From: an uncultured Capnocytophaga sp.
GTDB lineage: Bacteria > Bacteroidota > Bacteroidia > Flavobacteriales > Flavobacteriaceae
Assembly (NCBI GenBank): GCA_915070235.1
Contig: CAJZFM010000080.1
Coordinates: forward strand, 1-8,483
Reading direction: 5' to 3'
Length of the DNA stretch: 8,483 nucleotides
The stretch's first letter is position 1. Every line of letters starts with the position of its first letter. Shown here piece by piece: positions 1 to 6,270 of this stretch. The notes beneath the pieces are model-generated. The model searched no databases and had not been told where the DNA came from. It worked only from the letters and a program-made list of their open reading frames with translations. The position numbers and the translations under genes are program-made.

Positions 1-628
1 CGGCATTTTTATCGAGCATGATGCTGTTATCCGCAAAGCGAGCGACGGAGGCGGAGCAGCCTTTATTCAAGAAAATATTGCCGCGGAAAACCTTGTGCGC
101 CTCGTTTTTCAGCGCGCCGCGGGCTTTTATCTCCGATAGCGTGCTCTTGCCGTTGATAATCAGATTATGTTCAAGATCCATCCGGCGCGTTTTATCGACA
201 AAGTACAGCGGGAAGATGTACACTTCCGCCCAATCTTCCTGCATATAGGAAGAATAGGACACGCCGCTTTTTTGCGAACCGAGCTGTATGTCGTGAACGG
301 TTACCCGTGCTCTTTCGCCGACATCCATCCGCACCGTTTCAAAATTGAGCGCGGTGTCTGCAAAGTTTTGAATTTTGATAATCTCGACTGCGGCATGTTT
401 CCCGACACGGATACTGATAAGTCCGTTCCGATACGATTGCAGCGCCGGAGTCTTTTCATCGGTGTCAAAATACAGGATGAGCCGCGCTGCAGCGTTATCC
501 GCTATGTCGATATAGCTCCGGTCAAACAATACGGAATGCGCCGCGTCAACGGTGAAGCGCCCGAAAAAGTCTTGACCGGCAGCACCGTCGGCGCCGGCAA
601 GATTGCCGCTGCCTTTACCGCTTTGACC
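1..628 (-). CDS. sufD: SufB/SufD-family Fe-S cluster assembly protein, fragment (both ends missing)
   Basis: Reading the minus strand from about 628 down to 2 gives 209 codons with no stop. The protein has the repetitive beta-helix style of SufD, a scaffold subunit of the cytosolic SufBCD complex that builds Fe-S clusters. Visible signatures are ISIRVGKHAAVEIIKIQNF (near + 360-420), FETVRMDVGERARVTVHDIQLG (+ 270-340; cited in part as VGERARVTVHDIQLG), then MDLEHNLIINGKS and GALKNEAHKVFRGNIFL (+ 70-180). The HN..I.GK...GALK.EA.K.FRG pattern belongs to the SufD variant of Firmicutes and spirochaetes. The C-terminal part lies beyond the left edge. The N-terminal part is lost at the junction near 600-632. 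Base composition is much richer in G+C than the rest of the window, so this gene probably comes from another organism. SufB is the alternative family call; the FRG-x-I region favours SufD. An oral treponeme is a guess at the source. Confidence 0.82.
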
Positions 629-632
629 ATAG
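598..632. other. Chimeric junction between unrelated sequences
   Basis: To the left, minus-strand codons read as a SufD-like protein in G+C-rich DNA. To the right, plus-strand codons read as a DUF2157 membrane protein in A+T-rich DNA. Neither gene is complete at this point: SufD lacks its N-terminal portion and DUF2157 lacks its N-terminal domain and start codon. No inverted repeats, transposase, integrase or tRNA are visible beside the join. The exact base cannot be fixed; recognisable DUF2157 begins about 623-632, and recognisable SufD family sequence ends somewhere between about 570 and 628. An assembly or library chimera is the simplest reading. A real deletion or horizontal insertion with two truncated genes is possible. 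Confidence 0.7.
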
Positions 633-1513
633 GAGCTACGATTGCTATGGTACATCAGGTATATAACCTGCCTGATAGCTCCTTTGCCAGCTTCCTCACC
701 CTATGGCTTATCTTAGCCTTGCCTACCCTCTACCTTATGCGCTCACGGGCGACAGCGGTACTCTATTATATAGGTATAGGGGCTCTCTGTATATTGGGGT
801 ATAGAGAATGGACTACTTACTATACTTCTTTGGTTACCTTTGTGCTTATCTTGCCTTTTTACATCTGGCATATAAGGTATAAGGCAAATAGTGCGATTAC
901 TTATGCCTTTCACTGGCTTACTGTAGTCTTTTCTGGAATAGCTTTGTTTATCCTCTCTGCAAATATAAGAGATGATGACGCTATTCTTTGGTTTGTCTTA
1001 CTCTCTGCTATTTACCTGATGATAGGAAAGTATCTGCAAACAAGTATCTACTACAATGCTTATAAGGTGTTTGCTCTTATTTGTATTCCTATTTGTCTTT
1101 TTACAGACCACTTTTTTTCTTGGTATAACAATGAGATGATATACATAGCTATTTTTCTAGTACTTATCTATCTTTTGTTAGTTATAAAGTATTATTATAT
1201 AGATAAAAAGAAAAAAACACTGGATCTTGTATTAGTTTTTCCTCTGTTATATATATTTTCTATCTATTTAGTGCGCCTTTACCTATATGATTTAGTTATT
1301 TTAGCCTTTGGCGCTTACTATATTTGGAAAGGATTTAAGAGCGAACGCAGTTTAGTGGTCAATTATGGTCTTTCAGTCATCTCTGTTGAGATTGCTATAC
1401 GATTTTTTGATAGTTCCTACCCTTTTATTATCAAAGGAATTGTCTTTATCCTCTTAGGTATAGGCTTTTTTGTAGCTAATTATTTCATCTTAAAACAAAA
1501 GAAAAATGCGTAA
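623..1513 (+). CDS. DUF2157-type polytopic membrane protein, N-terminus missing
   Basis: The frame from about 623 reads LTIGATIAMVHQVYNL and continues with about ten hydrophobic segments to the stop at 1511-1513, roughly 296 residues. The opening resembles the middle of Bacteroidota DUF2157 proteins, where an IGA.IA...Q.Y motif follows an N-terminal soluble domain and the first membrane helices; all of that is absent. Hydrophobic stretches include SFASFLTLWLILALPTLYLM, AITYAFHWLTVVFSGIALF, MIYIAIFLVLIYLLLVI and a last helix KGIVFILLGIGFFVANYFIL. It should be an inner-membrane protein of unknown function. The next gene overlaps its end by 8 bases and encodes the GDYXXLXY protein, the usual partner of this family, which supports the assignment. 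The frame stays open leftward to an ATG at 167, but those ~150 codons are antisense to the sufD-like gene and are not part of this protein. Around 1140-1260 the DNA is extremely A+T-rich. Confidence 0.75.
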   Translation: MTIGATIAMVHQVYNLPDSSFASFLTLWLILALPTLYLMRSRATAVLYYIGIGALCILGYREWTTYYTSLVTFVLILPFYIWHIRYKANSAITYAFHWLTVVFSGIALFILSANIRDDDAILWFVLLSAIYLMIGKYLQTSIYYNAYKVFALICIPICLFTDHFFSWYNNEMIYIAIFLVLIYLLLVIKYYYIDKKKKTLDLVLVFPLLYIFSIYLVRLYLYDLVILAFGAYYIWKGFKSERSLVVNYGLSVISVEIAIRFFDSSYPFIIKGIVFILLGIGFFVANYFILKQKKNA

Positions 1514-2042
1514 GAAATACCTCCTCATAGCCTTTGCCTGTATGATATTAGTACAGCTGGCTTTCCCTCTAAAAATGATTTTTGATAGGGAATTGATTCT
1601 CTTACGGGGCGAAACCTTCCTGATGAAGATTGCCCCCCTTGACCCTTACGATGCCTTCCGCGGACGCTATGTGATGATCAGCTACGAGGACAGAGAGGTA
1701 CCCATGCCTAGAAAATTTCAGCATATGGAAGACCTCAAAGAACTCTATATCACAGTGAAAAAGGACGAACATGGAATGCTTGTCTATGACCAAGTAACCC
1801 TACAACCGCCCACCGATACCAATAGCTATATCAGGGAAGAGGCCGAATCCTATGGCTTTTCCTATGATGATGGTGAAATATGGTTAGACCTCCCCTATCG
1901 CTATTATATGAACGAAAACAAAGCCCCAAGAGCCGAAAGACTGCTCAATGAGGCCTATGCCCAAATCGTTGTCTACAAGGGACAAGTGGTACTCAAGGGT
2001 ATCCTGGTTAATGGCATGCCTATAGAAAAATATCTCGACTAA
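1506..2042 (+). CDS. GDYXXLXY domain-containing membrane-anchored protein
   Basis: The protein has 178 residues. A short basic N-terminus leads to one membrane segment (about residues 5-25) that anchors the rest outside the cytoplasm. Residues 34-60 carry the family core: RGETFLMKIAPLDPYDAFRG, then RYVMISY. The name-giving GDYxxLxY motif is altered here to G53-R-Y-V-M-I-S-Y60, keeping the Gly and both Tyr. The second family block follows at about 130-146 (PYRYYMNE, a small gap, then RAE), and the C-terminus ends with VVLKGILVNGMPIEKYL, also typical. The ATG at 1506 lies inside the last codons of the DUF2157 gene, an 8-base overlap that suggests translational coupling. No biochemical function is established for this family to my knowledge; its regular pairing with DUF2157 suggests a joint envelope role. 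The family call is firm, the role unknown. Confidence 0.85.
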   Translation: MRKKYLLIAFACMILVQLAFPLKMIFDRELILLRGETFLMKIAPLDPYDAFRGRYVMISYEDREVPMPRKFQHMEDLKELYITVKKDEHGMLVYDQVTLQPPTDTNSYIREEAESYGFSYDDGEIWLDLPYRYYMNENKAPRAERLLNEAYAQIVVYKGQVVLKGILVNGMPIEKYLD

Positions 2043-2081
2043 TTAGCAGAAGAAAAATCTTATAAAAATACACTTTATTAT

Positions 2082-2921
2082 ATGAAAAATTTCTACTTAG
2101 AAACTCTCAAGCAAGAAATATTCTCCAAAAAATCCTTCCTCTGTATAGGATTAGACGTGGATCTAAGCAAAATTCCTCCTTTTCTACTCAAGGAAAGTGA
2201 TCCTATTTTTGCCTTTAACAAGGCTATTATCGATGCCACCCACCCTTATACCATTGCCTATAAGCCCAATATTGCTTTCTATGAGGCTTATGGAGAGCGG
2301 GGCTGGCAGTCGCTGAGAAAGACCATTGACTACCTCAATGAGCAGCACCCTCGTATCTTTACCATAGCCGATGCCAAGCGGGGCGATATAGGCAATACAG
2401 CTACCATGTATGCCAAGGCTTTCTTTGAAGACCTACAATTCGACAGCGTAACGGTAGCCCCCTATATGGGACAGGATTCCGTAGAGCCTTTCTTGGCTTT
2501 CAAGGACAAGGCTACTATTCTTTTGGCACTGACCTCCAACAAGGGAGCTTTTGATTTCCAGACGCTCTCCACCGAGGGGGTACCTCTCTACCAGCAGGTA
2601 CTCACTCGCTCCCAGCAGTGGCACAACGCCCAGAACCTCATGTATGTAGTGGGTGCTACCAAGGCAGAATACTTGGCCGAGATTCGTCGCATGGTCCCTG
2701 ATGCCTTCCTGCTCGTCCCTGGGGTAGGTGCCCAAGGGGGCGACCTCTCTCAGGTGTGTAAGTACGGACTTAACAAGTCGGTAGGGCTGATTGTCAATGC
2801 CTCTCGTGCTGTCATCTATGCCTCCCAAGGGGAAGACTTCGCACAAAAAGCAGCTCAGGCCGCCCATGCACTCCAACAAGAAATGGCCGCTATCCTTCAC
2901 TCCCAATTCCCTACACTATGA
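2082..2921 (+). CDS. pyrF: Orotidine-5'-phosphate decarboxylase
   Basis: PyrF converts OMP to UMP and CO2, the last step of de novo UMP synthesis, in the cytosol. At 279 residues it fits the longer (type 2, ~270 aa) PyrF subfamily. Expected parts are present in order: LCIGLDVD (20-27) with the first ligand-binding Asp, [11 protein letters not shown] (61-71), the catalytic DAKRGD at 97-102 (D97, K99, D102 of the DxKxxD motif), VAPYMGQDS (125-133), the phosphate-binding loop [10 protein letters not shown] (212-221) and NASRAVIYA (239-247) with the phosphate-binding Arg242. No key residue is missing, so the enzyme should be active. It starts 39 bases after the GDYXXLXY gene, behind an A+T-rich leader without a clear Shine-Dalgarno sequence, as is usual in Bacteroidota. 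Its stop overlaps the start of the next gene (ATGA at 2918-2921). Confidence 0.96.
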   Translation: MKNFYLETLKQEIFSKKSFLCIGLDVDLSKIPPFLLKESDPIFAFNKAIIDATHPYTIAYKPNIAFYEAYGERGWQSLRKTIDYLNEQHPRIFTIADAKRGDIGNTATMYAKAFFEDLQFDSVTVAPYMGQDSVEPFLAFKDKATILLALTSNKGAFDFQTLSTEGVPLYQQVLTRSQQWHNAQNLMYVVGATKAEYLAEIRRMVPDAFLLVPGVGAQGGDLSQVCKYGLNKSVGLIVNASRAVIYASQGEDFAQKAAQAAHALQQEMAAILHSQFPTL

Positions 2922-3574
2922 CCTTTTCTGAAGAAAACTACCTGAAAATCATCTACCACCTTGGCCAAGAGCGTCAAGAGGAGGTTACCACCAATGCCAT
3001 AGCTGATGCCATGCAGACCAAGGCATCGTCAGTTACCGATATGCTCAAGAAGCTACATGAAAAAGGCTTGGTGGAACATAAGAAATACCAAGGGGTGACC
3101 CTTACCAAAAAGGGAGAGAAAAGTGCCCTCTTTGTCATCCGAAAGCATCGCCTTTGGGAGGTATTTCTCGTGGAAAAGCTCCATTTCTCTTGGGACGAAG
3201 TCCATGAAGTGGCCGAGCAGCTAGAGCATATACAGTCCGATAAGCTCATCGAGGAATTGGACAAGCTCCTACTCTACCCAGAAAAAGACCCCCATGGCGA
3301 TCCTATCCCCGATAAGTTTGGCCACATGCCCTCTCTCAAAAGTGAGCTGCTGAGCCAAATGAAGCCCAACGAAGTTGCCCAATGTGTAGGAGTGAAGAAC
3401 ACTTCTAAAGAATTTTTGCAATATCTCAATAAGATAGACATTTCTATCGGAAAAGAAATTAAGATTTTGGAGATACATTCCTTCGACAATTCTATTGAAA
3501 TTCAACTAGATAGCCGAACTATCAACATTTCCTCCATGATAGCAGAAAACATATATGTTAAAAAAAACAAATAA
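2918..3574 (+). CDS. DtxR/MntR-family metal-dependent transcriptional regulator
   Basis: This 218-residue protein should be a dimeric, metal-activated DNA-binding repressor controlling manganese or iron uptake. The N-terminal winged helix-turn-helix covers about 1-65 ([30 protein letters not shown]; wing VTLTKKG). The dimer and metal domain covers about 66-135, with [14 protein letters not shown] and the motif [12 protein letters not shown]. Metal ligands by alignment to MntR are H77, E100, E103 and H104; the Glu at 100 (Cys in DtxR/IdeR) favours the MntR-like type. The two N-terminal ligands of MntR (Asp8, Glu11) are Asn7 and Lys10 here, so the binuclear site may differ. The tail, about 150-213, looks like an SH3/FeoA-like domain. 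It overlaps pyrF by 4 bases (ATGA), so its translation is probably coupled. Which metal it senses cannot be told from sequence. Confidence 0.9.
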   Translation: MTFSEENYLKIIYHLGQERQEEVTTNAIADAMQTKASSVTDMLKKLHEKGLVEHKKYQGVTLTKKGEKSALFVIRKHRLWEVFLVEKLHFSWDEVHEVAEQLEHIQSDKLIEELDKLLLYPEKDPHGDPIPDKFGHMPSLKSELLSQMKPNEVAQCVGVKNTSKEFLQYLNKIDISIGKEIKILEIHSFDNSIEIQLDSRTINISSMIAENIYVKKNK

Positions 3575-3589
3575 GTCTTATTTTTCTTT

Positions 3590-3617
3590 TTTGTTTCTGA
3601 AAAATAGATTATTTTTG
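3590..3617 (+). promoter_or_regulatory. Putative Bacteroidota-type promoter for the DUF3298-arsC-like-ndh group
   Basis: TATTTTTG at 3610-3617 matches the Bacteroidota -7 consensus TAnnTTTG exactly. A TTTG at 3590-3593 could be the -33 element, though the 16-base spacing is a little short of the usual ~19. The expected start of transcription (~3624) leaves a leader of only about 14 bases before the ATG at 3638. It sits in the only sizeable gap (63 bases) between the DtxR-type gene and the next gene, which supports a new transcription unit. The region is A+T-rich, so a chance match is possible. Confidence 0.55.
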
Positions 3618-3637
3618 CCCTCACATTCTCAATAAAA

Positions 3638-4417
3638 ATGTTACGTAAAAAACACTATCTCATCATTCTTGGTGTGGTTGCCCTTGGGGTAGTTGGTTAC
3701 TTCCTATTCTTCCCTTCTGGCAAGTATAAGTTTGAAAACCAAGAAATTATACTCAACGATTGCGAAGATGGAGAAGAAGACTGTGCTGAAGTCTCCATCA
3801 ATTATATGCTTTGCAAAAGACCCAGTGCTTTTGCACAGGTGTTTAATGACACCATACAACGACAATTGGTCAGAATCCTCACTGCAAAGGATACTGTCAT
3901 GGGAGTTAAGGAAGCAGGTGAGTTGTTCCTTTCTCAGTACAAGGCCGACAAACAGCAGTTTGAAGGTATCACCCCTTATCAGATACAAATTGTAGATACC
4001 ATTCTCCTTGAGAATGACGCCCTTATCTCCCTCCAGCGCTCAGGATATGAGTACTTAGGAGGTGCTCACCCTATCAACTGGATCAGTTATATGAACTTCA
4101 AGGCTTCCGATGGTACTCCCCTCCCTCAAGCAGCTCTCTTTACCAATAAGGACAAGATCTTGGAGGTAGCCGAAAAGCACTTCAGAGAGACTTTCAACCT
4201 CTCCGAAGAGGAAGAACTTAGTAAAAACGGCTTTATGTTCCAGAATGATATCTTTGCCTTGCCTAAAAACATTGGTTTTGATCAAAACCACCTCATTTTA
4301 TTGTATAACCCATATGAAATAGCCCCTTATAGCACCGGAGTCTTAGAGGTAAAAATCCCTCTCTCCGAAGTAAATCCTTGGCTTTCATTTAACCTTAATG
4401 ACCCAAAAAGAAAATGA
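3638..4417 (+). CDS. Membrane-anchored DUF3298 (RsiV/PdaC-like) domain protein
   Basis: The protein has 259 residues. Basic residues 2-6 and a hydrophobic run at 7-25 (YLIILGVVALGVVGYFLFF) make an uncleaved membrane anchor or signal; no lipobox Cys follows, so it is probably not a lipoprotein. The remainder should lie in the periplasm. The DUF4163/DUF3298 pair is recognised by SGYEYLGGAHPINW (135-148), with the diagnostic GGAHP at 141-145, and by LLYNPYEIAPYSTG followed by EVKIPLSEV (221-245). Family members include RsiV, a lysozyme-binding anti-sigma factor, and the polysaccharide deacetylase PdaC, but this protein carries neither an anti-sigma nor a deacetylase domain. Its own function is unknown; cell-envelope or muropeptide sensing is an inference from relatives. 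An acidic loop at 41-51 has two Cys (C42, C49) and a third at C59, possible disulfide partners. It overlaps the next gene by 4 bases. Confidence 0.82.
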   Translation: MLRKKHYLIILGVVALGVVGYFLFFPSGKYKFENQEIILNDCEDGEEDCAEVSINYMLCKRPSAFAQVFNDTIQRQLVRILTAKDTVMGVKEAGELFLSQYKADKQQFEGITPYQIQIVDTILLENDALISLQRSGYEYLGGAHPINWISYMNFKASDGTPLPQAALFTNKDKILEVAEKHFRETFNLSEEEELSKNGFMFQNDIFALPKNIGFDQNHLILLYNPYEIAPYSTGVLEVKIPLSEVNPWLSFNLNDPKRK

Positions 4418-4770
4418 CACCCACACGGAAAGTTTACTATTTAAGCAGTTGCGATACCTGCCAGCGTATTCTCCACGAACTCAAAGTATTGGAGGATTTC
4501 ACCTTTCAAGATGTAAAAGAAGAGCCTATCTGCGAGACAGATCTTGAACAGCTCAAGAATGTTACTGGAAAGTATGAACTCTTGTTCAACAAACGTTCTA
4601 AACTCTACAAAGAGCGCCAACTGAACGAAAAAGACCTGACAGAGAATGATTACAAAGACCTTATTTTGGAACATTATACCTTCCTGAAACGACCTATCTT
4701 AGTCATTGATGACCATGTTGTACTGGGAAATGCTACCAAAATTATAAAAGAAACACGTAAACACTTATAA
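4414..4770 (+). CDS. ArsC/Spx-family thioredoxin-fold protein
   Basis: With 118 residues it has the normal length of the ArsC/Spx/YffB family. The N-terminal strand KVYYL leads into the redox-active SSCDTCQRIL, with C13 and C16 forming CxxC. Further family marks are LFNKRSKLYKE (57-67) and LKRPILVIDDHVVLGN (91-106), holding the cis-Pro region with R93-P94. Databases often call such proteins arsenate reductase. No arsenic genes (arsB, arsR, acr3) lie nearby and the CxxC is more like Spx/MgsR, so arsenate reduction is unproven. A thiol-disulfide or glutathione-linked reductase role is equally likely. Spx-like control of RNA polymerase is less likely, since that is a Firmicutes trait. Its ATG overlaps the stop of the DUF3298 gene (ATGA at 4414-4417), and ndh follows after 21 bases, so the three are probably co-transcribed. 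Confidence 0.85.
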   Translation: MTPTRKVYYLSSCDTCQRILHELKVLEDFTFQDVKEEPICETDLEQLKNVTGKYELLFNKRSKLYKERQLNEKDLTENDYKDLILEHYTFLKRPILVIDDHVVLGNATKIIKETRKHL

Positions 4771-4791
4771 TATCATTCCTTTCCGAACTCT

Positions 4792-6111
4792 ATGAGTACA
4801 ATCACTCAACTGAATATCCCCACCACCAACCTCCCTCGTATTGTTGTCATAGGGGCTGGTTTTGGTGGCATCAACATCGTAAAACAATTGGATTTTTCCA
4901 AAATGCAAGTGGTACTGATCAATAAGACCAACTACCACACCTTCCAGCCACTACTCTATCAGGTGGCAACCGCGGGACTGGAACCTGACTCTATCGCACA
5001 CTCCGTGCGCTCTATCTTTAAGAAAGAAAAGACCTTCCACTTCCGTATCACTGAAGTAAAACAGATAGACCCTGCAAAGAAGTGTATCTACACCGACCTT
5101 GGGGATCTCTCCTACGACTATCTTGTCATCGCTACAGGTTCTCAGACCAACTTCTACGGCAATGCCAATATCCAAAAGTATGCCATGCCTATGAAGACCG
5201 TCCCCGAAGCGATAGATATGCGTAGCCTTATTATCCAAAACTTAGAGGCTGCCATACTAACCAATGACCTTGAGGAGCGCAATAGCTTGATGAACTTTGT
5301 CATTGTCGGAGGGGGACCTACAGGAGTGGAGCTGGCGGGTGCCTTTGCTGAGCTTAAGAGCCATATCCTCCCTACTGACTATCCTGACTTGGATATTCGC
5401 AAGATGAATGTACACCTGATTCAGGCCGATCCTCGCTTGCTGGTAGGTATGGGCGAAAAATCCAGCCAAAAAGCCAAAGAATATTTGGAGAAAATGGGCG
5501 TTACCATTTGGTTCAATACCTTTGTCAAGGACTATGATGGCACCAATGTGGTAACCAATACCCATAATTTTGAGACCCGCACCCTTATCTGGACTGCTGG
5601 GGTCAAGGGTAGCACTATAGAGGGACTCCCTCAAGAGAGCATACAGTTCGGCCGCTATGTGGTCAATGAGTTCAATGAGATAAAAGGTTGTGAGAATATC
5701 TATGCTATAGGCGATATAGCTTGTATGATTAGTGACAAATACCCCAAAGGACACCCCATGGTGGCACAACCTGCGATCCAACAAGGAAAGCAATTGGGTA
5801 AAAACCTCAAGAGAAAGATTGCAGGCAAGAAGAACTTAGTACCTTTCAGCTATTTTGACAAAGGCGCTATGGCTACCGTCGGGCGTAATAAGGCCGTCGT
5901 AGAAATTGCTGGTATGCGCTTCTCTGGCTGGTTTGCTTGGATTCTCTGGATGGTTGTACACTTGGCTTTTTTGGTGGGTTTCCGCAATAAAATGGTAGCC
6001 TTGGCCAACTGGATTGTACAGTACTTCCAATACAACAAAGGGGTGCGCCTTATTATCCGCCCTTACAAATCAGCTTATGAGAGGGAACAAGAACAAACCC
6101 TCAAACCATAA
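4792..6111 (+). CDS. ndh: Type II NADH dehydrogenase (NDH-2), non-proton-pumping
   Basis: NDH-2 is a single-subunit FAD enzyme that oxidises NADH and passes electrons to membrane quinone (menaquinone in these bacteria) without pumping protons. The 439 residues are the usual length. The first Rossmann fold has IVVIGAGFGG (17-26) for FAD, followed by NYHTFQPLLYQVATAGLEP (47-65), a strong NDH-2 signature. IATGSQTNFYG lies at 113-123. The NADH-binding fold has VIVGGGPTGVELAG (170-183). The second FAD motif is IYAIGDIA (303-310), and the quinone-site motif AQPAIQQG is at 325-332. The C-terminus (about 377-401, FSGWFAWILWMVVHLAFLVG) is the hydrophobic, amphipathic membrane anchor. All key motifs are intact. 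It is the last gene before a hairpin terminator, closing the unit that begins at the DUF3298 gene. The neighbouring thiol protein may hint at redox-linked regulation, which is inference only. Confidence 0.95.
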   Translation: MSTITQLNIPTTNLPRIVVIGAGFGGINIVKQLDFSKMQVVLINKTNYHTFQPLLYQVATAGLEPDSIAHSVRSIFKKEKTFHFRITEVKQIDPAKKCIYTDLGDLSYDYLVIATGSQTNFYGNANIQKYAMPMKTVPEAIDMRSLIIQNLEAAILTNDLEERNSLMNFVIVGGGPTGVELAGAFAELKSHILPTDYPDLDIRKMNVHLIQADPRLLVGMGEKSSQKAKEYLEKMGVTIWFNTFVKDYDGTNVVTNTHNFETRTLIWTAGVKGSTIEGLPQESIQFGRYVVNEFNEIKGCENIYAIGDIACMISDKYPKGHPMVAQPAIQQGKQLGKNLKRKIAGKKNLVPFSYFDKGAMATVGRNKAVVEIAGMRFSGWFAWILWMVVHLAFLVGFRNKMVALANWIVQYFQYNKGVRLIIRPYKSAYEREQEQTLKP

Positions 6112-6135
6112 ACTTTTCATTTTTCTTCCATTAAG

Positions 6136-6164
6136 AGCTACTCCGTAAGTGGGGTAGCTTTTTT
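6136..6164 (+). terminator. Rho-independent terminator after ndh
   Basis: AGCTACTCC (6136-6144) pairs with GGGGTAGCT (6151-6159) through one G-U pair, closing a 6-base loop GTAAGT. A run of T follows to 6164. It lies 24 bases after the ndh stop, in the right orientation to end that transcript and to insulate the promoter that follows. Confidence 0.85.
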
Positions 6165-6193
6165 AATTCAAAGTAAAAAATTAGCAGTACATC

Positions 6194-6223
6194 TTGCTTA
6201 TTCAAAAAATATAATTACCTTTG
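6194..6223 (+). promoter_or_regulatory. Bacteroidota-type promoter for the DUF3078 gene
   Basis: TACCTTTG at 6216-6223 is an exact TAnnTTTG -7 element. TTG at 6194-6196 lies 19 bases upstream, the expected spacing for the -33 element. Transcription should start near 6230, giving a leader of about 40 A+T-rich bases before the ATG at 6271. The element follows the ndh terminator directly, so the DUF3078 gene is probably transcribed alone. Confidence 0.75.
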
Positions 6224-6270
6224 CCCCCGATTTTACAAATATCATTATTAATTATCTAAATTATCAAACG

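Noticed and set aside
18..248. Plus-strand 76-codon frame at the left end
   Set aside because: It is antisense to the sufD-like coding sequence and its product has no recognisable family features.
598..632. Insertion sequence or integron boundary at the left join
   Set aside because: No transposase, terminal inverted repeat, target duplication or attachment site is visible on either side.
2043..2081. Separate promoter for pyrF
   Set aside because: The 39-base gap is A+T-rich but has no TAnnTTTG match; the nearest string (TACACTTTA) has the wrong spacing and ending. Read-through from upstream is more likely.
2433..2906. 157-codon minus-strand frame inside pyrF
   Set aside because: It lies wholly within an intact pyrF whose catalytic motifs explain the sequence; the product looks like a random translation.
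3569..3583. AAATAAG-T-CTTATTT inverted repeat over the stop of the DtxR-type gene as a terminator
   Set aside because: The loop would need to be enlarged at the cost of a very short A-T stem. It could be a weak terminator with the T-rich stretch that follows, but this is too weak to list.
5257..5793. 178-codon minus-strand frame inside ndh
   Set aside because: It is a shadow of the strongly conserved ndh frame, with no family motif, promoter or A-rich start region of its own.
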